Shown here piece after piece: positions 51,540 to 63,851 of a stretch of DNA of 64,000 bases. Both the position numbers and the translations under genes were made by a program. The stretch covers positions 28,326,398-28,390,397 of the forward strand of contig NC_092577.1 in NCBI RefSeq assembly GCF_037975245.1. Direction: 5' to 3'. Source of the stretch: Apostichopus japonicus. Its lineage: Eukaryota; Echinodermata; Holothuroidea; Aspidochirotida; Stichopodidae. Positions within the stretch are counted from its first letter, which is position 1; each line of letters begins with the position of its first letter. The notes beneath the pieces were generated by a model. It saw only the letters and a list, made by a program, of their open reading frames with translations, was not told where the DNA came from and ran no database searches.

Positions 51540-53190
51540 GCAGTCGAGAATTCACAGTGAACGTTTAGCGCTTCGGCTTCCGGTAACACGTATCAAGCAT
51601 TCAATTATTGATGACTATATAACGACGAAAAGACATTAAGCATATGGACATTAATATTCTCTTACTCGAGGTACGTATTGAGGCTCATTTGCTTTCATTA
51701 TTATCATTTCCTGCAAAATCAACTTTGGTAGCATATTTTCTTGCAATCTGGGAAATCAAACTCGACCTCTTCAAGGAAACTTACGGTCCCTGAAAAAGCA
51801 CCGTGTAATGGTATCCCTTCGGTAGGACCAGGGGCGATTATATAAGAAAACCCCTTTCATGGGTTCCATATGGGAAAAATAGAAGACTGAAAATTAAAAT
51901 CGCTTACAATTCGTTATTTGTACAAGTGGATAGATCCAGTTATGTTTTTGTATTACGCTGTTTGGTAAAAGTAACGCAAACCCGGTCACGATGTGGTTCC
52001 AAGCGGTACCATTATCTGGCAACAGCACTAAAATCCAATGGCGTGCGCTAGGAGGGAGGGCGGGAAGCCCCCTCCTTCACAAGATCCTTCAATCGCATCT
52101 GGCTGTTTCCATAAAATGTCGGCTTCCTATACCTTATTCGCCGCTACTACTGGCATCTGTTAATGCTTGTATACAAAATAATTCTCTAATAATATATTTA
52201 CATACCCATCTTAGAAGAGTCTTAGTGAAGGTAGCAGAAGCACACCCAACCATCATCAGGTGTCTATGTGATAGAGATGAACGACATACCCCCCAAAAGG
52301 TAAAAACATGTTTATTCAACCCTGCATGGGAAATAGCAACTTAAAAGTTCTTTGACGGACAAATGTGGTGGCTTGAACAAAATCAAAATATTACAGACCG
52401 ATTCTCATTTGCTTTGATTTTTATAGACTTATTATTTATTGCAGTACCTATTTTCCGTTATAAAGTTGGGCTTCACAAAATAATGGTGGATCGAACATGT
52501 TGAATTTCTGAGCATGTATACCTCATAAGTTATGCTTTCATTCTTCAGTGTCAACTGTGTAAATTTAGCTTGAAATGAAAGAAGGAAAAATGAATAGAGA
52601 AAAAAAGAATAGCTAATGGAAGAGCCATATTTTCACCTCCTGGCAACACTTTGTCATCATGACCTGACAAAATGACATACTCATGACACAAATTTAAATC
52701 CTGATATCTTCCAAGTATTTCGATTTATTCCTTGAAGTTGCAATGTTTTATCTCAAAATGGTCAACAGACTATTTTAATCTCAAAATATCAACTTTTCTT
52801 GAAAATTCGGGATAAATACATAGGTGTTACTATATAAAGAAGTAGAGTGTATGAGGGCATAAAGAAAGCTCCAATTAAACTGTTGAATGATTTCGGTGTT
52901 TCCTTCAAACTTTCGACATTTTCGACATTTCGAAATTTTTAAGGAAAAAGCCAAAACTTCCACGGACTTTGGTAGGCCTATGACAAAACACAGAATTATA
53001 ATTTGACGGTTATCTAGCTGTCAATTTCCTCGTAGAAATGAAACCGGGTACTGCTTTTACGTCGGTATACCAATGTGCTATGCAGTCATACTTGTAACAT
53101 TGACTCGAATTTTCAATGATTACATCTGCCTGGGTTATTATTATACATGTTTAGACATATAAGTCATTATGAGTATAAAAGTTACACAGG
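51540..53190. other. No gene recognised
   Basis: AT-rich. A short GC-rich stretch near 52020-52080 may be a MITE end. No coding sequence is supported. Confidence 0.35.
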
Positions 53191-53194
53191 CATG

Positions 53195-53669
53195 GTCAGA
53201 ACCAAAATGGTGCTATATTTATCAATTTTGTAGATTACAATATCCTTTAAAAATGACCCAAAAATAATTTTCCAGAAGCAACACTTGATTAAACTGGGGA
53301 AAAATAAAAACTTAAACAAAAATTGACAAAAATTTAATGTATGTGTTAGACTGGATTTTACTTAGTTTTTCAAGCATTTTGTGAAAACATTCTCGACAAA
53401 AATGGGAAAAAACTAAATAAAATCCATTAGCACGGACTGGTTGCTAATATCACGTTCTTATGTTACGAACTAACAGACTAACTAACATGGTGATTTCATG
53501 AGCTGATTCCCACAGTTAAAAATATATTTTTTCTACACAGGCCGTCTGTATTCTATTAACTACTGTGAAAATGGGCTGTAATTTTTACCAGGCTCCCCAG
53601 CCCACCGGCCCACCCGCCCACCGGGCCACCGGGCATTGCTCAAATGTCCGTGTGGCCAGTCCGCCACTG
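53195..53669. mobile_element. hAT-type element, shorter copy of 62709-63308
   Basis: It shares aaaatggtgctatatttntc, ttccagaagnaacacttgat, ggttgctaatancacgttct and the right tip CCAGTCCGCCACTG with 62709-63308. The left part is deleted or degenerate. Confidence 0.75.
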
Positions 53670-53740
53670 GGTCACACCCTAAACACAATTGACCTTTGCC
53701 CGACCTCGACCAATTAACCACGCTAAGGGAGAAACAAAAA

Positions 53741-53833
53741 CAACATCATCATCATCATCGTCATCGTCATCGTCATCGTCGTCGTCATCGTCGTCGTCGT
53801 CGTCGTCGTCATCATCGTCATCATCATCGTCAT
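53741..53833. repeat. (TCA/TCG)n trinucleotide array
   Basis: About 30 triplets of TCA or TCG lie in a row. Both strands are open (poly-Ser or poly-Asp), which is a by-product of the repeat and not evidence of a gene. Confidence 0.9.
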
Positions 53834-54461
53834 GGAAATTGACAGAATGTTCAAATTCGAGAAAAATACAAATTTTGGTGTAAAGTGATGTTGTTAATAC
53901 ATCAATGGACAATGTATTGTCATAATATAGGTTCCACCTTAAAGTAAACTATTATTATTACAAAGATCAGATCAACGTCCGGAAGCCTTATTTGTAATCC
54001 GGAAAAATTTCGTGAACTTGATGAAAGAGCTGACACTTACATATGGGGGCTTACATTCCCTCCCTAATATTTCCATGAAATATATATATAGGCCAGCCAC
54101 ATATTATATAATCGATGATGTCAAATATCACTAAGTGTTTCACTGGTCAAGGCACAACAACGGGTACATAACCCGTGGTTTGCGACGTAAAGGCTAAAAG
54201 AAATTTATCTTGACTCCGCGACGCATGCGCACATACCGTTGCGCTGATGCAATCGATGACTATATAGTTACGTATCCTTATATACTAAAGCGATTAGAAA
54301 CAGTCACTCTTGTTTACGGACGTAAAGATGCTAAGCAACAACCAACGAGCGTCATCAAAGCCACTGCAAGCGACGCGTCTGCGCGCATCCATCTATAAAA
54401 CAGTCCACTAATGTTGTACATCGCGTAGGCCTATCTGTTATAGCGTGTTAACGCTTTGCGG

Positions 54462-54469
54462 TATAAATA
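54462..54469 (+). promoter_or_regulatory. Possible TATA box of the LsmAD gene
   Basis: TATAAATA lies 228 bases before the start codon at 54697, the nearest good match except a second one near 54520. An additional 5' non-coding exon cannot be excluded. Confidence 0.25.
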
Positions 54470-54696
54470 TGTGTACATACTAGTCACCAAGACAAGAACG
54501 CCCAGATGCGCTCTGCGTTCTATAAATAACACGAATTGCGTTATTACAACGCGTAGATGCGTATACCTATATCCTATTGCGTAACAAATAAAACCAATAT
54601 TGTTTTGTTTACAGTAAACTTACCACGTACTAAACAATCACTTCATATTGATACATACAGCGATCAAGTTGTGTTTTATCTCGAAGAGCTTTAACC

Positions 54697-55629
54697 ATGA
54701 TACTATCTCTTAAACTATTTCTGATCTTTCTGCCCTTTCTCGTTGAAGGATTTATCAACATCATCCGAGAATGGCTAGATGGAGTCGGTGAGTACTTGCA
54801 CGTATTTTCATAAATATTTATCTCTATGTTAACAGAATATGTTCATGAAGCAAGATCGATGTTTGCTGTCTTCGATATAAACAGGAAGTATTCCCTTGTG
54901 AATGTTATAAGAAATAGTTAAGACCCACAGTGGGAGGAGGGGGAATGGGGTGGGGTGGGTGTGGGGGGGGGGCAGGCGGAATGGTTGGGACCGGTGATGC
55001 CTTTTGTATCATGGTTATAGTGTAAGCAATATGTATACAATCCTGGCTGTGTTATAATATTATTTTATCGCCTGATAATTTTACGGAAGGGCATTATGCC
55101 CGTTCTCGGAATCGATGTCCCATTCGAACAAACGGTAACTTGTTAGAACTGAATAAGGCTAGCATAGCCTATAGGAATCAAGTATACTTGATTCCCGAAG
55201 TGAGGGGCGAAGCCCGGACCCTTGCCCTGTTTTAGTAGCCCAACTTATCTTTGGCCTGGACCCTCAAGTTAATAGTTGGGCAGTTGGTCCCAACATTCAA
55301 AATATAGTCGCCTAGTAGGTAATGGATTTTAACCCAGCGTTCGGATTACGTACGGTTTTAATAGGATTACATACCTCCTATAGATATAATATGTACACTA
55401 TTGTCATACAACATGTGGCATTGTGTCACTCGCTCTGCAGGCGTAATGTGTTTTTCGTCATATTTGATTTTGTTTTGGTTTAGAAAACGGCTCATGGAAG
55501 ACTATGACTAGGTTGATGAGAAAACTGAGGCGTCAGAACCGACGAGGTTAGTTAAAATGATCTAATCAGTGAGTTATTTATCTTACTGAGCTTACTTTGT
55601 CTTGGTTATTTGATATATATATATATATA

Positions 55630-55682
<53 letters not shown>

Positions 55683-55776
55683 ATTTATATATATATATAT
55701 TTATATATATATATATATATATATATGATTGATTTTCCAACTCATTACGATTTTCATTTATATATATATATATATT

Positions 55777-55846
<70 letters not shown>

Positions 55847-58800
55847 CTGAACCTGTTTACATAAACTCTTCCTTTGTTATTCAAAACTTGTAGAGAGGAT
55901 TCGTGATCAGCAAATAAGAAAAATCCTTCGTTATCTGGAGAAGATCAACAAGATGCAGACAAGAACAACATCTAACGATCTTCATAAGACCCTGGTAATG
56001 TCACACATATATTATATAGGCCGGGATAGACACCCTGGTAATGGGTATTGTCATGTATATGTAAATGTTAAATAAAAAAGGGTAAAGAAAATGTTGTTAT
56101 TATGGGCTGTATAAGAAAAAACTTCCTCCATTGTAGTATGAGCCTTATAATTAAATGAAATAATAATGTATAAAAACATTAGATTTGGTTACCGCCAAGA
56201 ATGAAATTACTAATTTGATGCCACCACCCTGTTCATTATAACGGCATAGTTTTAAGGGCGTATTCAATGTGATCAGCATGACTGTAATTAAAACTCAACT
56301 GTCGAGAAAAAAAAAATTATTTGAAATACCAATTTAAATAAAATGGATTTTTCTGTTTCATCTTCAACTAATTTGATTTCCTCTTGGACTTGACCAGACT
56401 ACCGTAAGGAATGTCCTCATCTGCCTCTTTGATATTTCTCAATCAACCACTGACCTTGGAATGACCTTGACCACGTGAGTACTTTCAATTGGCATTTGCT
56501 TCCTCTATAACAGCTTATATACTGTCCTACTATATCGGACTTCTTTACCTAAATCGTGCATTTATTAATCAGGTATGTTATATTTTGTTGTAGCGATAAA
56601 CAGAAGACCGGAAAGGAACTTGTTCTTTATCGACCACCGGCCAGTTTACTGAACCTTCGGGTTGATTTTACCGGTGAGTTGTCCTATTGTGTTTGAATGT
56701 TGCCCATGGGTGGGGGAAGGGGTGGAAAGGGGATGGAGGTACGGAAGAGATTGGGCGAAAGTTGGATAGAAATTCAAACATCGTTGATTCTCGCTGATAT
56801 TTTCATAAAATCATCAGTTATTCCTCGAATTTAAAATGTACTTCGGTTTAAAATATAAAATATTTTAATAGATAAAATCTGCCTCGTCCGTTTGCTGTTC
56901 TGGTGAGACAAGGCAAACCACAAGATGACTTTATATTATTATATTTTTTAATTCCACTGACATCTTAACATGCTCATTAATTGATAATCAGTTCTGTCTT
57001 GTCTTTCCAATAGCTGCATGTGACCTTGCTCGCGTGTTTCAAACCATGCTTGCTGCCGACCATGCATCACAAACCACCCGTCGTGGACACATGAACGATT
57101 ATCCACATACAGGACTGGAAATTGTGGTTTATAGACCTCGCAGCTTCTTTTATCGATTGACCCTTGACCTCACAGGTGAGGCAACATCCTATCAAGTTAA
57201 TAAGACTACTGAAGTCGTCAGTTTGTAAGAGCTATATCGCCTAAGATGACAGAAGAAAAATGACTGATTGATTAGAGCCGAACATTACACCAACACAATG
57301 AAATATATATCAGTCCATAATATAATTTCTATTTTGATTTAGTTGCCTGTGACATTGCCCGGATGTTCCAGTCTCCATCTGCTGCCCTCATTTACCTAGA
57401 TTACAGCAAACTTAGGGTCCTCAACATCCATGCAGAGCACCGTGATGGCAATGATGGTGTTCAAACACAGGTGAGGACATATTTGAAATATTAGTTGTTC
57501 TTTTAAAGTCTCAATACCTGTTTGCAGATGAATTTCGGAAAACAAACTTCCGAAGTAAATTCGATGTTTCTTATTCTAAATGCACTCTGACCAGGGTGGT
57601 TGGAGAAAAGCTGTCGCAATCGAAAGAAAGAAAGTTATTTGCTGTTGCCCTTATGGCATGAACGATGTACCGTAAAATCACTGCGACCGCCCATGTCAGC
57701 ATGTTCATTACACAAATGTAAACAAAATAGTCTACACATGCGGCCAGATCAATACAGCCCTATACTCGTATCGTCCACGTTTTAACAATTACACGGAGGA
57801 AACGTTAACAACACCTGTTTATTCATTGCAATGGAAGGAAATGACACAATTCTGCAAGCTACATCGGTAAGACCGAGACAAAGATACTACTCAAGAGAAG
57901 GGACCTATAAGACAGACTAGCCACGAAATTGAAAGTAGTCCTAGGCATTACGGTCGTGAACAAAACAGAGAGACTTGATTGGCGCATGATCAGTTCGTCA
58001 GGGCTTGCAATTTTGATTGAAATTGTAGAATCTATACGGACTCGTTAAAAAATCTGGCGAATTTTATTCAACTCAATTCAAATTCATGAATATTGATATT
58101 GCATGGAACGGTGTCATTTTCACTGAGCTTCATATGCAGTAAGCTGGAAAGGTCGAAGTTTAAATTTGGCAAACACTTGCTGAGACTTTGAATACTCTTT
58201 CATAACACCTGCATAGAAAGAAAACACATATGAGAATGTTATTAATATGCAACTGCGTATTCGTCAGTCATTACCAACTGTAGTGTTGTATTAACACAGT
58301 TATTACACGATCTCTTAGGCAGTCACGCAAACCAAGTCTCTCAACCGGTTATACAGTTATGTTTCATAAATTTATAACTAATATGAGTTCGCTTTTAATA
58401 CTTTTCGAATAAGAAACTGGATATGTCTTTCCTTCATTTGTTGACAGATTGTCGCTGATGAAACAGTTATTGTGGACAGCGAGAAACAATCTTGCGATGA
58501 CATCTTTTCTCTCAGAGAAAGGTAAGACAATACACCAGTGAGCTATTTAATGGTTGCATAAGTTACTATTTAATCGAAGTAGCAAATAGTGGGGAAATGA
58601 CTCCTTCTGAAAGGATCAAACATGGCTGGCGCCCTGTATTTATAATAGCGACGTTAACCGGTACACTGGTGTTGTAGCCGAATGGATAAACTTGCGGTGG
58701 CATTTAAAGCAATGAGATTTAGCAATCGAGAGGTTCCGAGTTCGTTACCCGGCCGGGTCATAGTAAGGTGACTTTTCATCTCAGAGCAATCTACGGTTTT

Positions 58801-60417
58801 CCCATCTGAAATAACTTTCTAAATTGAAAAGATTCCAAATTTGAGTTAAATGTTAAATTGGAAGACACCCGACGTGTATGTTGTAATCCATAAGCCCTTG
58901 AGGGTTTCTCCCACATCTGTGGTCGCTTAAGCGTCGCAAAAACAACTTATGATTATTATATTATTTGTGTACTTTATAGCTGCAACCAACAGCAGACTGA
59001 CGTCACTACTGGACAGAGCAATTCCCATGAAAGAAACGTTGAGAAAGAAGGTTCTCACGGTAAGCTGTAATAACTTAATTTCGTATGGTTATACATCACT
59101 ATTATTCATGTCAATTGCTTTCTTTGTCTCCGATATTGTTGTACTCTATCTTGTAGGAAGATGCATCATGTTTTAAACACAATAAAATGGAATGACAAAA
59201 CAAATTCATGGGAAAGGAACTTTACGAGAAAATGAGCTTGTTTTGAGATATGGAAGCGTCACCTTAGTTACGGTCTTCTCTTCTCTAATAAATATTCATT
59301 ACTTTATAATGCGACTAAATTTTTGGACCAACAGCTTCCCTTTTTGACGAAGATATTGCCAAACTCCCTTACGTCGAACCAATGAGACCGCAACGTCTAG
59401 TCAAGTGGGAGGAGCTTAGTGACGTAACAGACCACGGCCTCGATTTAGATCAGGTATATATAGACGAGAAAAGCTCTACCATTATTCGAAAAACATTTTT
59501 GTTTTTTTCTCCGACAATACTTGTACATAATTTTATTTATGATGTTAAGAGGTGGCGCGAATCTGTTAAAATTAATTAATTAGAAAATAAAAGGGAACTT
59601 TGTGTTCTTCTTGTCACAGTGGTGAAGAAAGGGGATGGTATAGAATACATTTCATATTTTCAATACTATGAATATTTTCTATCATGTTTCTTCTATTTGT
59701 GCCTCTTTTATATTAAAAATGATGACGTTTTGAATAGTTATGAATACAGTTGAATATATGAATATTTAATATAATATTTGCGAGCTGATCCATTAATACT
59801 TCACAAATGAAATCTTCTCAAAACGTTGAAATTCAAAGTTTCTGGAATTTGTCTATATCAGCAGTGTGAAGGCTGGGACGTCAACGATATGTTTGCTACA
59901 AACGAGGCTGACTTTGGCTTCAAGTCAACCTTCGATAAAACCTTGTCTGAGTACACGTAAGTGGGTTTACGTCTTATATTCTATTAAACCATAATCTCGC
60001 AAAACGTTTGCTCCGCTTCGTCATCACTGCAGAAAATGAAGACAATATTTGAAAAGCGGACTCGGTTCAATGTATACTATACTTCTACGGACCTTATGTA
60101 GTTTCTCTTCAATTCATTAACTTTCTATTCGCTCAGTACTGTTTTTTGAATTTTGAATAATTGAAACGGAAATTATAGTTAGTTTACAGTATGTATTATT
60201 TTTGACGATACTTATATGAAGTTCGTGTCTTGTCTGCTTCAGGACCTTACTGGTAGAGGACGCTACACCAGATTATCAGCTCAGATGGGAGAGGGCCTGT
60301 AGACTTGCTAATGAGATCGAAGGAGAGAAGAGGGCCGAGCAAGCGAACCGGGCCAAACAACCTAAAAAACGTAAAAAGAAAAGCCGTCGGTCAAAGAAAT
60401 CAGGCTGTCCTTATTAA
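54697..60417 (+). CDS. Ataxin-2-type LsmAD protein with N-terminal signal peptide (12 exons, 414 aa)
   Basis: Exons: 54697-54787, 55484-55546, 55894-55994, 56398-56474, 56594-56673, 57014-57175, 57343-57470, 58448-58521, 58980-59059, 59335-59453, 59862-59956, 60243-60417. All splice sites are GT-AG and all phases match; total 1245 bases with stop. Residues 1-18 are a signal peptide ([18 protein letters not shown]). Residues 35-75 are Arg/Lys-rich and helical. The junctions of exons 5/6 and 6/7 encode a repeated module: [19 protein letters not shown] + ACDLARVFQ and [19 protein letters not shown] + ACDIARMFQ. Residues about 300-383 are an LsmAD domain: LVKWEEL, then [28 protein letters not shown] and [10 protein letters not shown]. 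That matches ataxin-2 (WD.NDMF.YNE..YGV.STYD, then LA.EIE). Exons 7-8 may be a degenerate Lsm domain. A Lys/Arg-rich tail (about 395-409) ends the protein. Known ataxin-2 proteins are about 1000 residues and cytoplasmic; this one is short and looks ER-targeted. The function is unknown. Confidence 0.82.
55611..55845. repeat. (TA)n tract with embedded SINE tail
   Basis: Long TA alternation is interrupted at 55728-55760 by ttttccaactcattacgatt, the same SINE tail as at 46815-46845. It lies in intron 2 of the LsmAD gene. Confidence 0.85.
58670..58960 (+). repeat. tRNA-derived SINE, copy 1, in LsmAD gene intron 8
   Basis: An A-box-like tagccgaatggataaac and a B-box-like gaggttccgagttcg are followed by a body with tgaaataactttctaaattg and a 3' part with gtaatccataagccctt. 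It ends just 20-odd bases before exon 9. Confidence 0.7.
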
Positions 60418-60505
60418 TGAAAAGAGGAGAAAACTTGAAAAACAAAAAATGCTCATAATAATAATTAAAATTGCTTTGTTCTGTATTTAATTTTCGTCTC
60501 CAAAA

Positions 60506-60511
60506 AATAAA
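60506..60511 (+). terminator. Poly(A) signal AATAAA of the LsmAD gene
   Basis: Canonical hexamer 89 bases after the stop at 60417. Confidence 0.55.
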
Positions 60512-60699
60512 TTAAAAAATATATGTGTAGTTGGATTGTTTTGTCTTTATTTTTTGTAACATGTACTCCGTCCAGGGAAGTATTTGCCCATTTTAAAGAT
60601 TTTTCTAGGTGCTACAGGAAGGGTGTGCCTTATAAAAGTCAACAGATATCAAAATTTGCACTAACGTGAACACTGTACAGTCTGTAAGTATACATATAG

Positions 60700-61010
60700 C
60701 TACGGCACAACGGTTGGTTCATCGGATTAATGGAAAGTGCGACCTAAGGGGTCCGAAGTCAGTCCCTTTTTAACCAGCTAAATTATATCCTTTGCAGCTT
60801 CGACGTCTGTAACAGGTGGCTGAAATTACAAGTTACTGGGAATTGATTTTCGGTTTCGGTTTTCCCGTCTGAAATAACTTTCTAAATTGAAAAGATTCCA
60901 AAATTGAGTTAAAACATTTGAATTGGAAGCCACCCGACGTGTACGTTGTAATCCATAAGCCCTTGCGGGTTCCTCCCACATTTGAGGGCGCTTAAGCATC
61001 ATTAAAATAA
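60700..61010 (+). repeat. tRNA-derived SINE, copy 2
   Basis: It shares tgaaataactttctaaattg, cacccgacgtgta and gtaatccataagcccttg with the copy at 58670-58960 in the same order. The tRNA-like head (ggttcatcggattaatgg, ggtccgaagtcagtccc) is more diverged. Confidence 0.7.
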
Positions 61011-61029
61011 CTACTGATTATTAATATTA

Positions 61030-61925
61030 TTATTATTATATTATATTTACAAATCCATACAATTAAGGTCTGTGGTTAGCCATGTCAACCCTGGATAGAA
61101 CTTGCTCTGTGAAAGTAATATGATGACAAGGCACATTGTATTGAATAACAAGTACAATGCTACAGTATTGTATGCATAGAGAGACTGTTGTACTCAGTTT
61201 CATTGCCATACAATTGTACAGTGCTTTATATGCATAGTTATATGATAGTTTAATGAATTCCCCAACTTGGATATCCGATCTGTAAAATCCAGAAACTGGA
61301 TGGTTTTGTACGGTTACTTACACTCACAGGGTTTATTGTATCGTGAAAGTCCAGTAGAAATACGGCTGTACGAGTAAGTCACAGCATTCTCTCCATCCAC
61401 CCACCCCCATCTTACTCTTTCAACAATCTATTATCCCTATCCGTCCCATCCCCCACCCAAATCCCATCCCTTTCACCACACCATACGATACACATTGATA
61501 CAGTGTTACAATGGTTATAATACGTGCCCAACTTGGTAGCACTATATAGTTAATAGCATATCTGAGCTTTGCGGACAAAAAGAGACACTGTCTCGAAAAC
61601 GTCAACTTTTAACCAGTTAGGCAACTTGGTTAAATTTTGAGAATAAAAATATATGCTGGAAATTTAGAAATGAAATGAAGCAGGTTGTTTGAATTTACTC
61701 GCTGTGTTAGTCAACATAGGTCCTAAGACAGGATTAGACGAGAACCGATAGTGGGGTGCAAGAAATGCAAACAGACGTGGGTTACTACGAGATGAGAAAA
61801 TACAGTAATTGACGGGTCATTTAACAAGAAAAAGAGAACTTCTCACAAGAGTAAGTAAAGTAGTAACAAGAACATATTCAGTTGTAACGGAGAACATTTG
61901 TCCTAGATTACTAGTAAAACAAAAA
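61030..61925. other. No gene recognised
   Basis: AT-rich. No exon, element end or RNA gene was supported. Confidence 0.4.
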
Positions 61926-61929
61926 CACA

Positions 61930-62345
61930 TCAACTAAAATTCGGAAATGGCTATATACTTTCCTCCGTTAAAGGATAGTTTGATTCCTCTGTCATAAAAC
62001 TGCTTCACCTTTGAAGACCACTTTTTCTTTCCCGTTAAATCGATTTTTGTCAAGTCGTCTAGGATGAAGAAGTTTTGACCTTGTATTGCCTGTCTTCTAT
62101 GTTTCATGATTTCGCCTTGTAAGACAGGCAACGTACAATAATGTGAGAGGGCTTTAAGCGGGAACCTCTACCGTCCCTATATGGCATCGCTCAATAGACA
62201 TATCAGATGTGTCTTCGAAAAGAGAGAACAATTTTTCCTTAACCAGATCTTCACAATCCTCTTTCTCAGATACTGGGATCCCAACAACTCTGAAGTTATT
62301 CCTTCTGGTAAAATGTTCTACTTTCAATAATAACATCATGCAGCA
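61930..62345 (-). pseudogene. L1 ORF1-like fragment
   Basis: Minus frames give EHFTRRNNFRVVGIPVSEKE, ERCHIGT, then, after a break, MKHRRQAIQGQNFFILDDLT and KKKWSSKVKQFYDRGIKLSF. This is the order of L1 ORF1 (RRNN.R..GI.E, R.H.IG, R....G....ILDDL, KR/K...G..). A frameshift separates the two parts. Confidence 0.62.
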
Positions 62346-62708
62346 TAAGATTTCCCCTTATAAATAATGCACAAAAGGAATAAGTATAACAAATAACACT
62401 TTGTAACATGAAACAAAATATAGAGTAAGGTTGACAACAATTACATTCCTAATAATAATAACGCTCAACTTACAACCGTTGCCGGGCAAAACTAACTGCA
62501 CGACAAACTGCCACATACAGGGGCATTCGGGGGATTACAGTGGCTTTCTGGGGTTTACTGCGGCTTTATATTACTTAGGATTTCTGCTATGAGAGCACAT
62601 TCGACGCCACTCTGAACCAGGAGATGAATGAAGCATGTAACTCACATAATACGTAACTGCATCGATTAGGTAAGTATGCAAAGCAAATAGGCGGTATAAA
62701 GGTCAAAC

Positions 62709-63308
62709 CAGGGGCGGACTGGGTCTGAAAACCGGCGCGGGCATTTTCCACCTAGACCGGCCCATTATTCATTGATATGCTACTTACATAGTGATCGCCG
62801 TCCTGGGGGAGGGGTCTAAGGGGAGGGGGTTTCCCCTTCCCATTGAAAGTTTTTGAAGTTAAGATGCAAAATGGTGCTATATTTCTCAATTTTGTAGGTA
62901 ACAATACACCTTTAAAAATGACCCCAAAGTAATTTTCCAGAAGTAACACTTGATTAAACTGAGGAAGAGTTCAAACGTAAACAAAAATAGACAAAAATAT
63001 ATGTTTTAGTCTGGATTTTATTTAGTTTCTCAAGCATTTTGTGACAACATGCTTGAAAAAATGGAAAAAAAAACCTAAAAAAATCCATTAGCACGCGGAC
63101 GGGTTGCTAATAGCACGTTCTTTTGTTACGGACTAACAGACTAACTAACATGGAGATTTCATGAGCTGATTCCCACATGCAGTTAAAATATATTTCCACA
63201 CAGTCCGTCTGTATTCTATTAACTACTGTGAAAATTGTCTGTAATTTTTACCAGGCTCCCCAGCCCACCGGGCATTGCCCAAATGCCCGTGTGGCCAGTC
63301 CGCCACTG
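62709..63308. mobile_element. hAT-type element (600 bp)
   Basis: The tips CAGGGGCGGACTGG and CCAGTCCGCCACTG are inverted ends with one mismatch. The 8-base flanks do not match (GGTCAAAC and CCCGTAAG), so the target duplication has decayed or one tip was rearranged. A related copy lies at 53195-53669. Confidence 0.75.
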
Positions 63309-63802
63309 CCCGTAAGTAATGTTCGACCCTATGTGTTACCCATGCTGAAATTTACTCCGCAATTCCATAGTATATTACTATCGTATGGAAATATGATGGG
63401 CGGGAGTTATCTACTATATAGTAAATACCAAACACCCACACCATTTGCTTTTTACTGCCTATACGCTTTCGTCAGTTGTGTATTAACACGAGGTTATGAT
63501 ACGTCCTATATATTAACATGTTGACAGAAGTACGTAGGGACTGAGTATATCAGCTGCTGATACAATTGGCTGGTTTTTTATCAACTCGGCGAAAGTATTG
63601 AAGTCATGACCAGTTCCCTATGGTGGTACTAAGTACCTGTATCCAAGTCTGATTTCGGAAACAGCAATTTTATGAGCAGAAGAAGAGACCAGAATGATAC
63701 AAGCTGTTATTATATCTCAGTGAAAGCAACAAACCAACAACAACCATATTTCCGATAGTGCACATTTAAGACATACTTTTTGCCTACTGACATGAATATT
63801 TG

Positions 63803-63806
<4 letters not shown>

Positions 63807-63848
<42 letters not shown>
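63807..63848. repeat. (GA)n microsatellite
   Basis: About 20 GA units, followed within 50 bases by a G run of 12. Confidence 0.9.

Positions 63849-63851
<3 letters not shown>

Noticed and set aside
53679-53912. Open frames with long poly-Asp or poly-Ser
   Set aside because: They are created by the (TCA/TCG)n repeat; no splice sites or flanking protein sequence support a gene.
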